DNA of 64,000 nucleotides from Nocardia sp. alder85J (GTDB lineage Bacteria > Actinomycetota > Actinomycetes > Mycobacteriales > Mycobacteriaceae), in NCBI RefSeq assembly GCF_020176955.2, contig NZ_JAIUCZ020000001.1, forward strand, positions 620,001 through 684,000, written 5' to 3'. The notes under the pieces are model-generated. The model was not told where the DNA came from. It did no database searches and worked only from the letters and a program-made list of their open reading frames with translations. The translations under genes were made by a program, and so were the position numbers. Position 1 is the stretch's first letter, and each line of letters starts with the position of its first letter. Positions 1 to 8,886 of the stretch are shown here, in pieces.

Positions 1-136
1 TGCCGCCGCCGGTGAGCACCACCGAGGCGGAGCCGCGCTCCCGCTGCGCCGCGGTGACCACCGCGACGAGGCGGGCCGCTGCGGCCACCACCAGATCGTC
101 TGTGCCGGAGAGGGTTTCGACGATCCGCTCAGTCAT
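1..136 (-). CDS. pgl: 6-phosphogluconolactonase, N-terminal fragment (window edge)
   Basis: This is the first 45 codons of a minus-strand gene that runs off the left edge. It starts at ATG 136 with MTERIVETLSG and reaches SVVLTGGG at the edge, matching the start of the NagB/SugI-fold 6-phosphogluconolactonases, whose first strand leads into a conserved TGG loop. The enzyme hydrolyses 6-phosphogluconolactone in the oxidative pentose-phosphate pathway. The start codon overlaps the opcA stop by 8 bp, so the gene is the last of the tkt-tal-zwf-opcA-pgl operon and probably translationally coupled. The call rests on a short fragment plus strong conserved gene order. Confidence 0.8.
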   Translation of the reverse strand, partial: MTERIVETLSGTDDLVVAAAARLVAVVTAAQRERGSASVVLTGGG

Positions 137-1037
137 AGATCACCTTCTCGATGCCGGCCAGGGCCTCGGCGTACACCTCGTCGGCGTCGAGCCGGCGCAG
201 TTCCTCGGCCAGGCAGTCCTTGGTCTCGCGGCGGGCCAGCGCGAACCGCTGCTCCGGCTCGCCGGTGCGGGCCAGGGTCGCGGTGCGGCCGGTCTGCGGG
301 CGGGAGATCGCGATCGACACCGACGAACGGTGCAGCTCCACTTTCAGATCGCCGATCTTGCGGTGCACCGGGCATTCCAGGCGCGCGGCCAGCCAGCCCG
401 CCAGGATGTCCAGCGCCGGTTCCTCGCGCAGGCCCGACACGGTCACCGATTCGACCGGGTCGTAGGGCGGATCGTCCAGCGCCGCCGCCAGCAGCGCCCG
501 CCAGTAGGTGATCCGGCTCCACGCCAGATCGGTGTCACCGGGAGCGTAGGAGTCCAGCCGCTTCTTGATGGTGGCCCGCGGATCGGTGGCGAAGGTGGCG
601 TCGGTGATGCGGCGGGTGGCGAGCTTGCCCACCGCGTCCTCGGCGGGATACTTCGGGGCGCCGCGCGGCCACCAGGCCACCACCGGCACATCCGGCAGCA
701 GGAACGGGATCACCACGCTGTTCTCGTGGTTGATCAGCTCACCCTGCAAGCGCAGCACGATCACCTCGGCCGCGCCGGCGTCGCCGCCGACACGGATCTG
801 GGCGTCCAGCTTGGTCTCGGCGAACCGGTCGCCGCGGGCCAGCACGATCACCCGGGAGGGGTGCTCGCGGCTGGAGTCGTTGGCCGCCTCGATGGCGTCC
901 TCGGCCTCCGAGCTGTCCAGGGTGCACACCACCAGGGTCAGCACCCGGCCCTGGGTCACCACGCCGTTCGAATCGCGCAGGCTGACCATCCGTTTGGCCA
1001 CGGCCTGGGTGTTGGTGTCGGGCATGTCGACGATCAC
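129..1037 (-). CDS. opcA: Glucose-6-phosphate dehydrogenase assembly protein OpcA
   Basis: OpcA supports the assembly and activity of glucose-6-phosphate dehydrogenase in actinobacteria and cyanobacteria. The 302-residue product opens VIVDMPDTNTQAV, the usual OpcA start, and contains the family's VPVVAWWPRGAP segment and the SRITYWRALLAAALD helix. I chose GTG 1037 because it overlaps the zwf stop as GTGA (1034-1037), the coupling seen elsewhere in this operon. An ATG at 1049 is in frame but lies inside zwf. The gene sits between zwf and pgl, as in mycobacteria. Annotation is confident; only the start is uncertain by four codons. Confidence 0.93.
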   Translation of the reverse strand: MIVDMPDTNTQAVAKRMVSLRDSNGVVTQGRVLTLVVCTLDSSEAEDAIEAANDSSREHPSRVIVLARGDRFAETKLDAQIRVGGDAGAAEVIVLRLQGELINHENSVVIPFLLPDVPVVAWWPRGAPKYPAEDAVGKLATRRITDATFATDPRATIKKRLDSYAPGDTDLAWSRITYWRALLAAALDDPPYDPVESVTVSGLREEPALDILAGWLAARLECPVHRKIGDLKVELHRSSVSIAISRPQTGRTATLARTGEPEQRFALARRETKDCLAEELRRLDADEVYAEALAGIEKVIYD

Positions 1038-2596
1038 GGCCGCCGCCATTCGCGCCCGGTGCGGGCCAGCATCTCGTCGGCGGACTTCGGACCCCAGGTG
1101 CCCGATTCGTACGGGTCCGGTTTGCCCTCGGCCGCCCAGTGCTCGAGCACCGGATCGAGGATCCGCCAGGACAATTCGACCTCCTCGTTGACCGGGAACA
1201 GCGACGGCTCCCCGAGCAGCACGTCCAGGATCAGCCGCTCGTACGCCTCCGGCGACGATTCGGTGAACGAGGCGCCGTAGCTGAAGTCCATGTTCACGTC
1301 GCGGACCTCCATGCTGGAGCCGGGCACCTTCGACCCGAACCGCAGCGTGATGCCCTCGTCCGGCTGCACCCGGATGACCAGGGCGTTCTGCCCCAGTTCC
1401 TCGGTCATGACCTGGTCGAAGGGCAGATGCGGCGCCCGCTTGAACATGATCGCGATCTCGGTGACCCGGCGGCCCAGCCGTTTACCGGTGCGCAGATAGA
1501 ACGGCACCCCGGCCCAGCGCCGGGTATCGACGTTCAGCGTGATGGCGGCGTAGGTCTCGGTGCGCGACTGCGGGTCGAAACCCTCCTCGTCGAGCAGCCC
1601 GACCACGTGCTCACTGCCCTGCCAGCCCTCGGTGTACTGGCCGCGTGCGGTGGTCTCGTCCAGCGGCTCCACCAGTTTCAGCGCCGAGAACACCTTGATC
1701 TTCTCGATCTGCAACTGTTTGGGCTGGAAGCTGACCGGATCCTCCATGGTGGTCAGGGCCAGCAGTTGCAGCAGATGGTTCTGGATCACGTCGCGGGCGG
1801 CGCCGATGCCGTCGTAATAGCCTGCGCGGCCGCCCAATCCGATGTCCTCGGCCATGGTGATCTGGACGTGGTCGACGTAGTTGGAGTTCCAGATGGGCTG
1901 GAACAGCTCATTGGCGAAGCGCAGTGCCAGCAGGTTCTGGACAGTCTCCTTGCCCAGATAGTGATCGATCCGGAAGACCGTCTCCTCCGGGAAGGTCCGG
2001 TTCACCAGGGCGTTGAGTTCCTGCGCACTCTTCAGGTCGTGACCGAAGGGCTTCTCGATCACCACCCGCCGCCACGGCTTCGCCTGCCCCGGTTCGGGTT
2101 CCACGGCCGCCGCCAGCCCGGTGCGCGAAAGCTGTTGCAGCACAACCGGGAATGCGTTCGGCGGAATGGACAGGTAGAAGGCGTGATTACCGCCGGTACC
2201 GCGATCGTGGTCCAGCTGCTTCAACGTCGTCGCCAGCTGCGAGAACGCCGCGTCGTCCTCGAAGGTGCCCTGCACGAACCGGATGCCCTCCGACAGCTGG
2301 TCCCACACCTCCTGCCGGAACTCCGTGCGCGCGTGCGCTTTCACGGATTCCAGCACGATCTGCGCGAAATCCTCGTCGCTGTACTCACGCCGGGCGAAGC
2401 CGACCAGCGCGAAAGCCGGGGGCAGCAGCCCCCGGTTCACGAGGTCGTAGATGGCCGGCATCAGTTTCTTGCGCGACAGGTCACCGGTGACACCGAAGAT
2501 CACCACACTGCACGGCCCCGCGATCCGGGGAAGCCGCTGATCGCGCTCTTCGCGCAGCGGATTCACCGGATCGGCCGTCGACTGCTCGCCGGCCAT
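1034..2596 (-). CDS. zwf: Glucose-6-phosphate 1-dehydrogenase
   Basis: Zwf oxidises glucose-6-phosphate to 6-phosphogluconolactone with NAD(P)+, the entry step of the oxidative pentose-phosphate pathway. The 520-residue product has the normal length. It shows the N-terminal nucleotide-binding motif GVTGDLSRKKLMPAIYDL and the substrate/catalytic motif RIDHYLGKE. The open frame extends upstream to 2806, but those 70 residues lie antiphase within tal and look non-coding. ATG 2596 (MAGEQSTADP) lies 4 bp after the tal stop, so I chose it. The gene is co-transcribed with tal upstream and opcA downstream. Confidence 0.96.
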   Translation of the reverse strand: MAGEQSTADPVNPLREERDQRLPRIAGPCSVVIFGVTGDLSRKKLMPAIYDLVNRGLLPPAFALVGFARREYSDEDFAQIVLESVKAHARTEFRQEVWDQLSEGIRFVQGTFEDDAAFSQLATTLKQLDHDRGTGGNHAFYLSIPPNAFPVVLQQLSRTGLAAAVEPEPGQAKPWRRVVIEKPFGHDLKSAQELNALVNRTFPEETVFRIDHYLGKETVQNLLALRFANELFQPIWNSNYVDHVQITMAEDIGLGGRAGYYDGIGAARDVIQNHLLQLLALTTMEDPVSFQPKQLQIEKIKVFSALKLVEPLDETTARGQYTEGWQGSEHVVGLLDEEGFDPQSRTETYAAITLNVDTRRWAGVPFYLRTGKRLGRRVTEIAIMFKRAPHLPFDQVMTEELGQNALVIRVQPDEGITLRFGSKVPGSSMEVRDVNMDFSYGASFTESSPEAYERLILDVLLGEPSLFPVNEEVELSWRILDPVLEHWAAEGKPDPYESGTWGPKSADEMLARTGREWRRP

Positions 2597-2600
2597 CGGG

Positions 2601-3740
2601 CTACTTGCTCCCCGCCGTGGTCTCGTCCAGGGCGGCGGTGGTCGCCTGCAACAGTTCGTCCCACGAGGCGACGAACTTGTCGACGCCTTCGCGCTCCAGC
2701 ACCGCGAAGACGTCCGTGAGGTCGACGCCGACGGCGGTGAGCGCGTCGAACACCTGCTGCGCCTCGGTGGCGGTGCCGCTGATCGCGTCACCGTGCACGG
2801 CGCCATGGTCGGCGACCGCGTCGAGGGTCTTCTCCGGCATGGTGTTCACCGTGTTCGGCGCGACCAGCTCGGTGACGTACAGGGTGTCCGGGTAGGCCGG
2901 ATTCTTCACGCCGGTCGACGCCCACAGCGGCCGCTGCCGGTTGGCGCCGCCGTTGGAGTGCAGGTACTGGTAGGTCGAGACGTGCTCGCCGGCGACGAAC
3001 ACGTCCTCGTACGCGGCGTAGGCGAGACGGGCGTTGGCCAGTCCGGCCTTCCCGCGCAGCTCCAGCGCCTCCGGGGTGCCGATGGCGTCCAGCCGGGCGT
3101 CGATCTCGGTGTCCACCCGGGACACGAAGAACGACGCGACCGAATGGATCTTGCCGATGTCGTGGCCGCCGAGCGAGGCGTTGCGGATGCCGTCGAGGTA
3201 AGCGCCCATCACCGACAGGTACCGCTCGACCGAGAAGATCAGCGTGACGTTGACGCTGATGCCCTCGGCCAGCACCCGGGTGATCGCGGGCAGGCCCGCC
3301 TCGGTCGCCGGGATCTTGATGAACAGATTCGGGCGGTCGACGATCTTCCACAGTTCGATCGCCTGCGCCACCGTCTTGTCGGTGTCGAAGGCCAGCCGCG
3401 GGTCGACCTCGATGGACACCCGGCCGTCGACACCGTTGCTCGCGGTGAACACCTCCGCGAACACGTCGCAGGCGGCGCGCACGTCGTCGGTGGTGATGGT
3501 GCGGATCGCGGCGTCGGCGTCGGCGCCCTGTTCGGTGAGCTCGCGCAGCTGCGCGTCGTAGGCGTGGCCCTTGCTCAGCGCGCCCTGGAAGATGGTCGGG
3601 TTGGTGGTGACGCCCACGATGCTGCGGGTCGCGATGAGGTCGGCGAGGTTTCCGGACTGGATGCGGTCGCGGGACAGGTCGTCCAGCCATACCGACACCC
3701 CGGCCGCGGACAACGCGGCGAGGTTCTCGTTCTGAGCCAT
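2601..3740 (-). CDS. tal: Transaldolase
   Basis: Transaldolase moves a dihydroxyacetone unit from sedoheptulose-7-phosphate to glyceraldehyde-3-phosphate. The Schiff-base lysine lies in [14 protein letters not shown], and the N-terminus ([20 protein letters not shown]) matches the long actinobacterial transaldolase form of about 370-380 residues. I placed the start at ATG 3740 by similarity to the mycobacterial N-terminus. An in-frame ATG at 3752 would add MNPT, but its purine-rich upstream stretch is too close to act as a good ribosome site. The gene lies 39 bp downstream of tkt and 4 bp upstream of zwf. Confidence 0.95.
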   Translation of the reverse strand: MAQNENLAALSAAGVSVWLDDLSRDRIQSGNLADLIATRSIVGVTTNPTIFQGALSKGHAYDAQLRELTEQGADADAAIRTITTDDVRAACDVFAEVFTASNGVDGRVSIEVDPRLAFDTDKTVAQAIELWKIVDRPNLFIKIPATEAGLPAITRVLAEGISVNVTLIFSVERYLSVMGAYLDGIRNASLGGHDIGKIHSVASFFVSRVDTEIDARLDAIGTPEALELRGKAGLANARLAYAAYEDVFVAGEHVSTYQYLHSNGGANRQRPLWASTGVKNPAYPDTLYVTELVAPNTVNTMPEKTLDAVADHGAVHGDAISGTATEAQQVFDALTAVGVDLTDVFAVLEREGVDKFVASWDELLQATTAALDETTAGSK

Positions 3741-3779
3741 GGTCGGGTTCATCCCTTCACGTTTGTCGAGCGAACGCTG

Positions 3780-5930
3780 CTAGTCGTTTGCACGCTGCTT
3801 GCCGAGTGCACGCTGTGCGGCTTCCAGGACATGCTCCGTCGTGAAACCGAACTCCCGGAACAACGTCTGGTAGGGAGCCGAGGCGCCGAAATGCTCGATC
3901 GACACGATCTCACCGGCGTCGCCGGCGAAACGGTGCCACGGCATCGCGATGCCGGCCTCGACCACGACCCGGGCCCGGACCGACGGCGGCAGCACCTGGT
4001 CGCGATAGGCGCGGTCCTGAACGTCGAACCACTCCACACACGGCATGGATACCACACGGGCGCCGATGCCCTGCTCCTCCAGTTTAAGCCGTGCCTGCAC
4101 CGCGAGCTGCAGCTCGGAACCGGTCGCGATCAGGATGATCTCCGGTGTCTCGGTGGACGACTCGGCGAGGATGTAACCGCCGTGCCGGACGCCCTCGAAA
4201 CTGGTGCCCTCGTACACCGGCAGGTCCTGCCGGGTCAGCGCCAGCGCGTTCGGGCCGTCGATGTGCGGCAGCTCGGACACGCTGTAGGGCGAATGATGTT
4301 CGCCGCTCTCGATTTCCAGGATCGCGCGCCAGGCGTGCGCCGCCTCGTTGGCGTCGCCGGGCCGGATCACGTTGAGCCCCGGGATCGCTCGCAGTGCCGC
4401 CAGATGTTCGATCGGCTGGTGGGTCGGGCCGTCCTCGCCGAGGCCGATCGAATCGTGGGTCCACACGTAGACCGCGGGGATGCGCATCAGCGCGGCCAGC
4501 CGCACCGCCGGCCGCATGTAGTCCGAGAACACCAGGAAGGTGCCGCCGTACGGGCGGGTCGGGCCGTGCAGCGCGATGCCGTTGAGGATCGAGCCCATGG
4601 CGTGCTCGCGGACGCCGAAGTGCAGGGTGCGGCCGTATGGATCGGCCTTCCACATGCCGGTGGAGATGGACTCCGGGCCGAAGCTGGGCACATCCGGCAT
4701 GGTGGTGTTGTTCGACTCGGCCAGATCGGCGGAGCCGCCCCACAATTCGGGCAGCACCGGGGCCAGCGAGGCGAGCACCTTACCCGACGCCTTGCGGGTG
4801 GAGGTGCCCTTCGGATCCGGCTCCCAGGACGGCAGCGCGGCGGTCCAGCCCTCGGGCAGCTTGCGCTGCCGCAACCGGTCGAACAGTTCCTTGTTCTCCG
4901 GGTTGGCCTTCGCCCACGCCTCGAACTCGCGCTTCCAGGCGCCGCGGGCGGCCGCGGCCCGGCCGGCGGCGTGGCCGCGAGTGTGCGCGATGACAGCGTC
5001 GTCGACCTCGAAGTTCTGCTCCGGATCGAAGCCCAGCGCGGTCTTCGTGGCGGCCACCTCGGCGGCGCCCAGCGCGGCGCCGTGCGCGGCGCCGGTGTTC
5101 ATCTTGTTCGGAGCCGGGTAGCCGATGATGGTCCGCAGCAGGATGAACGACGGCTTGTCGGTGACGGCCTTGGCGGCCTCCAGCGCGGCTTCGATGGCGG
5201 TGACGTTCTCGCCGCCCTCGACCACCTGCACATGCCAGCCGTAGGCGCGGTAGCGCGCGGCGGTGTCCTCGGTGAGCGCGATGCGGGTGTCGTCCTCGAT
5301 GGAGATCCGGTTGTCGTCGTAGACCACCACCAGATTGCCCAGCTGCTGGGTACCGGCCAGCGACGACGCCTCGGAGGTGACGCCCTCCTCGATGTCACCG
5401 TCGGAGGCGATCACGTAGATGAAGTGGTCGAACGGACTGCGCCCCTGCGCCGCATCCGGATCGAACAGGCCGCGCTCGCGGCGGGCGGCCATCGCCATGC
5501 CGACCGCGGAGGCCAGGCCCTGGCCGAGCGGGCCGGTGGTGATCTCGACACCCTTGGTGTGCCGGTGCTCCGGATGTCCGGGGGTCTGCGAACCCCACTG
5601 CCGGAGGTTCTGCAGGTCGTGCAGCTCCAGCCCGAAGCCGGCCAGGTACAACTGGATGTACTGGGTGAGGCTGGAATGCCCGCACGACAGCACGAACCGG
5701 TCGCGGCCGACCCAGTCCGGATCGCTCGGGTCGTAGTTCATCACTCGCTGGTACAGCGTGTAGGCCAGCGGCGCGAGACTCATGGCGGTACCCGGGTGGC
5801 CGTTGCCGGCCTTCTGCACCGCGTCTGCGGCGAGGACCCGGACCGTGTCGACTGCTCTGGTGTCCAGATCGGTCCAGCCGGTCGGATGGTGCGACTGGGT
5901 GAGGGCTCGGATGTCGTCTGTGACTGACAC
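3780..5930 (-). CDS. tkt: Transketolase
   Basis: Transketolase transfers two-carbon ketol units between sugar phosphates using thiamine diphosphate. The 716-residue protein shows KAGNGHPGTAMSLAPLAY near the N-terminus, the TPP/Mg motif in IASDGDIEEG, and the central pyrimidine-domain motif GVREHAMGSILNG. GTG 5930 is preferred because AGGAG lies 10 bases upstream. The longer frame beginning with TTG 5960 would place that ribosome site inside the coding region. This is the first gene of the pentose-phosphate operon, and it is divergent from ctaB across about 263 bp, which probably holds both promoters. Confidence 0.96.
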   Translation of the reverse strand: MSVTDDIRALTQSHHPTGWTDLDTRAVDTVRVLAADAVQKAGNGHPGTAMSLAPLAYTLYQRVMNYDPSDPDWVGRDRFVLSCGHSSLTQYIQLYLAGFGLELHDLQNLRQWGSQTPGHPEHRHTKGVEITTGPLGQGLASAVGMAMAARRERGLFDPDAAQGRSPFDHFIYVIASDGDIEEGVTSEASSLAGTQQLGNLVVVYDDNRISIEDDTRIALTEDTAARYRAYGWHVQVVEGGENVTAIEAALEAAKAVTDKPSFILLRTIIGYPAPNKMNTGAAHGAALGAAEVAATKTALGFDPEQNFEVDDAVIAHTRGHAAGRAAAARGAWKREFEAWAKANPENKELFDRLRQRKLPEGWTAALPSWEPDPKGTSTRKASGKVLASLAPVLPELWGGSADLAESNNTTMPDVPSFGPESISTGMWKADPYGRTLHFGVREHAMGSILNGIALHGPTRPYGGTFLVFSDYMRPAVRLAALMRIPAVYVWTHDSIGLGEDGPTHQPIEHLAALRAIPGLNVIRPGDANEAAHAWRAILEIESGEHHSPYSVSELPHIDGPNALALTRQDLPVYEGTSFEGVRHGGYILAESSTETPEIILIATGSELQLAVQARLKLEEQGIGARVVSMPCVEWFDVQDRAYRDQVLPPSVRARVVVEAGIAMPWHRFAGDAGEIVSIEHFGASAPYQTLFREFGFTTEHVLEAAQRALGKQRAND

Positions 5931-6193
5931 GACCGGAATTCTCCTGACCTTGTTCGACAACGTTTGTGCGGTGTGGGGGGCGCAGCTACCACCCTAGAGC
6001 GCTGCGGAGCGGCGGGATCACCGAACCCGCCCTTGCGGGCCGCCCGTGTCGTCCACAATGTCGGCGTTACGGCCCCGCCGATTCGGGAGCACGGAACGCG
6101 GGGGTCTACCATCGCGTGTAGTAGTAGCCGCGCCGCCCGAGGCGCGCTGCTTCTTCCTGGACCGGATCGAGGCACCACCTGCGAGGAGAGACT

Positions 6194-7165
6194 GTGCGGA
6201 TTGGGCAACAGCCGGGTGGTGCGCACGGCTCCTCCTCGACCGCGCTGACCGATCGCGTCCAGGGCACCGGCCCGATCGCGACGCTGACCCGCCGGGTACT
6301 GGCCTACATCGCGCTCACCAAGCCGCGGGTCATCGAACTACTGCTGGTCGCGACCATCCCGACCATGCTGCTCGCGCATCGCGGGCATGTCGACATCCGG
6401 CTGATCCTGGCCACGCTGTTCGGCGGCTGGATGGGTGCCGCCAGCGCCAACACCCTGAACTGCGTCGCCGACGCCGATATCGACAAGGTGATGAAGCGGA
6501 CCTCGAAGCGGCCGCTGGCCCGCGAGGCGGTCCCGACCTCGCACGCCTTCGTCTTCGGCGTGGTGCTCGGGCTCGGCTCCTTCGCCTGGCTGTGGTGGCA
6601 GGCCAATCTGCTCTCCGGCCTGCTCGTGGTCGCGACGATCCTGTTCTACGTCTTCGTGTACACCCTCGGCCTGAAGCGACGCACCTCGCAGAACGTGGTG
6701 TGGGGCGGCGCGGCCGGTTGTATGCCGGTGCTGGTGGGCTGGGCCGCGGTCACGGGCACCATCGGCTGGCCCGCGCTGGCGTTGTTCCTGGTGATCTTCT
6801 TCTGGACGCCGCCGCACACCTGGGCGCTGGCCATGCGCTACAAGGAGGACTACCGCGCGGCGGGGGTGCCGATGCTGCCGGTGGTCGCCACCGAGCAGGC
6901 GGTGACCAAGCAGATCGTCATCTACACCTGGCTGACGGTCGCGGCCACGCTGGCCCTGATTCCCGCCACCGGCGTGATCTACACGGCCGTGGCGATCGTC
7001 GCGGGGGCCTGGTTCCTGCTGATGGCCCATCAGTTGTATTCCGGTGTGCGCCGGGGTGAATCGGTCAAGCCGCTGCGACTGTTCTTGCAGTCCAACAACT
7101 ATTTGGCTGTGGTGTTCTGCGGGCTGGCGGTGGACTCTGTGCTGGGGTGGCACCACCTGTTCTGA
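6194..7165 (+). CDS. ctaB: Protoheme IX farnesyltransferase (heme O synthase)
   Basis: CtaB farnesylates protoheme IX to heme O, the precursor of heme A for cytochrome c oxidase. The 323-residue membrane protein has about nine hydrophobic segments. It carries the UbiA-superfamily Asp-rich motif [12 protein letters not shown] followed by KRTSKRPLA, and a second loop motif [16 protein letters not shown]. The start is GTG 6194, four bases after AGGAGA. It is divergent from tkt, the same arrangement as in mycobacteria. The heme A synthase partner, ctaA, lies about 10 kb downstream on the other strand. Confidence 0.96.
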   Translation: MRIGQQPGGAHGSSSTALTDRVQGTGPIATLTRRVLAYIALTKPRVIELLLVATIPTMLLAHRGHVDIRLILATLFGGWMGAASANTLNCVADADIDKVMKRTSKRPLAREAVPTSHAFVFGVVLGLGSFAWLWWQANLLSGLLVVATILFYVFVYTLGLKRRTSQNVVWGGAAGCMPVLVGWAAVTGTIGWPALALFLVIFFWTPPHTWALAMRYKEDYRAAGVPMLPVVATEQAVTKQIVIYTWLTVAATLALIPATGVIYTAVAIVAGAWFLLMAHQLYSGVRRGESVKPLRLFLQSNNYLAVVFCGLAVDSVLGWHHLF

Positions 7166-7185
7166 GTTCGGTCGTTTCGCGGCCG

Positions 7186-7247
7186 GGGACCGGCCCCCAC
7201 CTCACGACCCCACCTCACGACAGAGCCGGGACCGGACCCCACCTCAC
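7186..7247 (+). repeat. Short direct repeats downstream of ctaB
   Basis: Two near-identical 20-bp copies of a GGGACCGG-CCCCACCTCAC sequence lie at 7186-7205 and 7228-7247, differing at one base. A shorter CCCCACCTCACGA copy sits between them at 7208. The repeat lies between the 3' end of ctaB and the 3' end of the convergent membrane-protein gene. No coding or hairpin role was seen. Confidence 0.55.
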
Positions 7248-7292
7248 TCCGGCCCGCCGTGACCGTGAGCAGGCCCCGCTGACAGACAGCGT

Positions 7293-8672
7293 TCAGCAGT
7301 TGGGTTGCAGCGGGAAGCACGCCCGTCCGGCAGACGACGGCGGAATAGTCATCTCGGTCGGCGTGGACGGCGAGAAGGGCCCGCCGGTCTGCCGAACCGT
7401 GGTGGGGGCCGGGGCATGCGTCACGCTGTCACCACCGGTGGACTTGTGCCCGCCGCCACCACACATGGCGACCAGCCCCAGGATGACCACCAGGAATACC
7501 AGCAGCACCAGAGGAACGAGGCTGCCGAGTCGCCGGCGGGGCTTGGCCGCCGGGCGCGGATCGAACGGGATCGAATACCGCTGCGGATCCGAACCGGCGT
7601 ACGGCGCGTTGAAGTCGCGCGGTCCCGCTGCGAACTCCGTTGTGGGCTGGACATGGTGAGAGGAGGGTGGCTGTCCGGCGGAGCCCGCCGTGGGGATGGG
7701 AGCGCCGCCCGCGGAACCGTAGGGGGGAGTAGGAGCCGCGGGATCGGGCACGGGTGCCGCCGAGGGAATCGGTGCGGCGTGTGGCATCGCTGCGGTGGAT
7801 TGGGCCGGGACGCCGGCGGGCAGGGGTTGCGGCATACCGGCGGGCGGTCTCGACGGCATCCCGGCTTGCTGGGGTACACCACTGGGCGACTGTGGAGCTG
7901 CCCCCGCAGGAGACTGTGGAGGCACGCCGGAGGGCGAGCCCACCGGTGCCTGACCGGGACCCGCTGGTGCCCCGGCCGCCGAGTACGCAGCCTGAGGTAC
8001 CGCCGCATAGCCCGGAACCTGATGACCCTGCTGCGGCGCATTCGGCGCGCGATCCGCAGCCGGCGCCGGAAAGCCCTCGTCGGTGAGTTCGCCGAATGTC
8101 GCCGCAGCCGCGAAGCCCAGCACACCCAGCGCCTGACCCACCTGGGCAGCATCCCAGGACCCGGGATTGTCGGCAGCCGCGCGCATGATGTACGACCGCA
8201 GCGAGGACGGCCCGTCACCGCGGACCACATCGATACCCTCCGGCAGGTTCCCGCGGTCCAGACTGATCCGGCTACCGAACTGAGGAACCACCAGCACCAC
8301 CCCGGTGATGTTCACCTGTTCGCGCCCGGGTGCGGATCGCAGCAGCCGGGCGATCTCGTCGGTGCGGGCGAGGATCTCCTCGAGCGGCTCGGTGCCGGTC
8401 TGCACCCCTTCCAGCGGAGCGACCCGGCCGTCCAGGGTCCACGGCTCGTCGGCGCCGCAGCGCAGGGTGCCGGTGGCCCGTTCGGTGAATGCCTTGATCG
8501 CCACCACCACACAGGTTTCCGGGGTGAAGACGATCAGGTCGGTTCCGTGCGCCTTGAACACCGCGATGCCGGCCAGGGCACGGGCATCGCGCCAGGTCTG
8601 TAGCCAGGCCACCACGGTGCGCTCCGTGCTGGACAGCCGTGACGGGTCGTCGTTGCGAACCTTCACCAACAT
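7293..8672 (-). CDS. Membrane protein with NERD-like N-terminal domain and proline-rich linker
   Basis: No specific function is recognised. From ATG 8672 the protein has 459 residues, with AGGGG nine bases upstream; the frame is open to 8753. The N-terminal ~170 residues look like a nuclease-related (NERD) fold, with DLIVFTPETCVVVAIKAF resembling its core strands. Next comes a long Pro/Ala/Gly/Gln-rich region with repeated AGxP and PSGVP segments. One strong transmembrane helix follows (LVPLVLLVFLVVILGLVAMC), then a short Thr/Pro-rich tail ending CFPLQPNC. The predicted topology is a cytoplasmic domain with an outward tail. NERD assignment is tentative. Confidence 0.75.
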   Translation of the reverse strand: MLVKVRNDDPSRLSSTERTVVAWLQTWRDARALAGIAVFKAHGTDLIVFTPETCVVVAIKAFTERATGTLRCGADEPWTLDGRVAPLEGVQTGTEPLEEILARTDEIARLLRSAPGREQVNITGVVLVVPQFGSRISLDRGNLPEGIDVVRGDGPSSLRSYIMRAAADNPGSWDAAQVGQALGVLGFAAAATFGELTDEGFPAPAADRAPNAPQQGHQVPGYAAVPQAAYSAAGAPAGPGQAPVGSPSGVPPQSPAGAAPQSPSGVPQQAGMPSRPPAGMPQPLPAGVPAQSTAAMPHAAPIPSAAPVPDPAAPTPPYGSAGGAPIPTAGSAGQPPSSHHVQPTTEFAAGPRDFNAPYAGSDPQRYSIPFDPRPAAKPRRRLGSLVPLVLLVFLVVILGLVAMCGGGGHKSTGGDSVTHAPAPTTVRQTGGPFSPSTPTEMTIPPSSAGRACFPLQPNC

Positions 8673-8886
8673 GCTGATCAACCCCTGACCGGATGCGTCG
8701 TCGCCGGCCACCTGCGCCGGCACCGTCGACAACCGTACGCCGAATTCGCCCAAGTGGGCGAATCGGCTTGTGCGACAGCAAGATCATCCGGCAATCCCGG
8801 CAATCGCGGAGCATTCGGAGCGGGCCCGGCGGGTGAACCGTGGCGCCGCAGCACATCCGGGTGCGGCGGCGCCGCGACGGCTGGGC

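Noticed and set aside
1034..2806. A 590-residue Zwf with a 70-residue N-terminal extension
   Set aside because: The extension is antiphase coding of tal and is Arg/Ser/Pro-rich; normal Zwf length and the 4-bp spacing support the start at 2596.
2793..5927. A 1044-residue open frame on the plus strand across tal and tkt
   Set aside because: It is antisense to two well-conserved enzymes. High GC leaves long stop-free antisense frames, and its Arg/Gly/His-rich composition has no domain.
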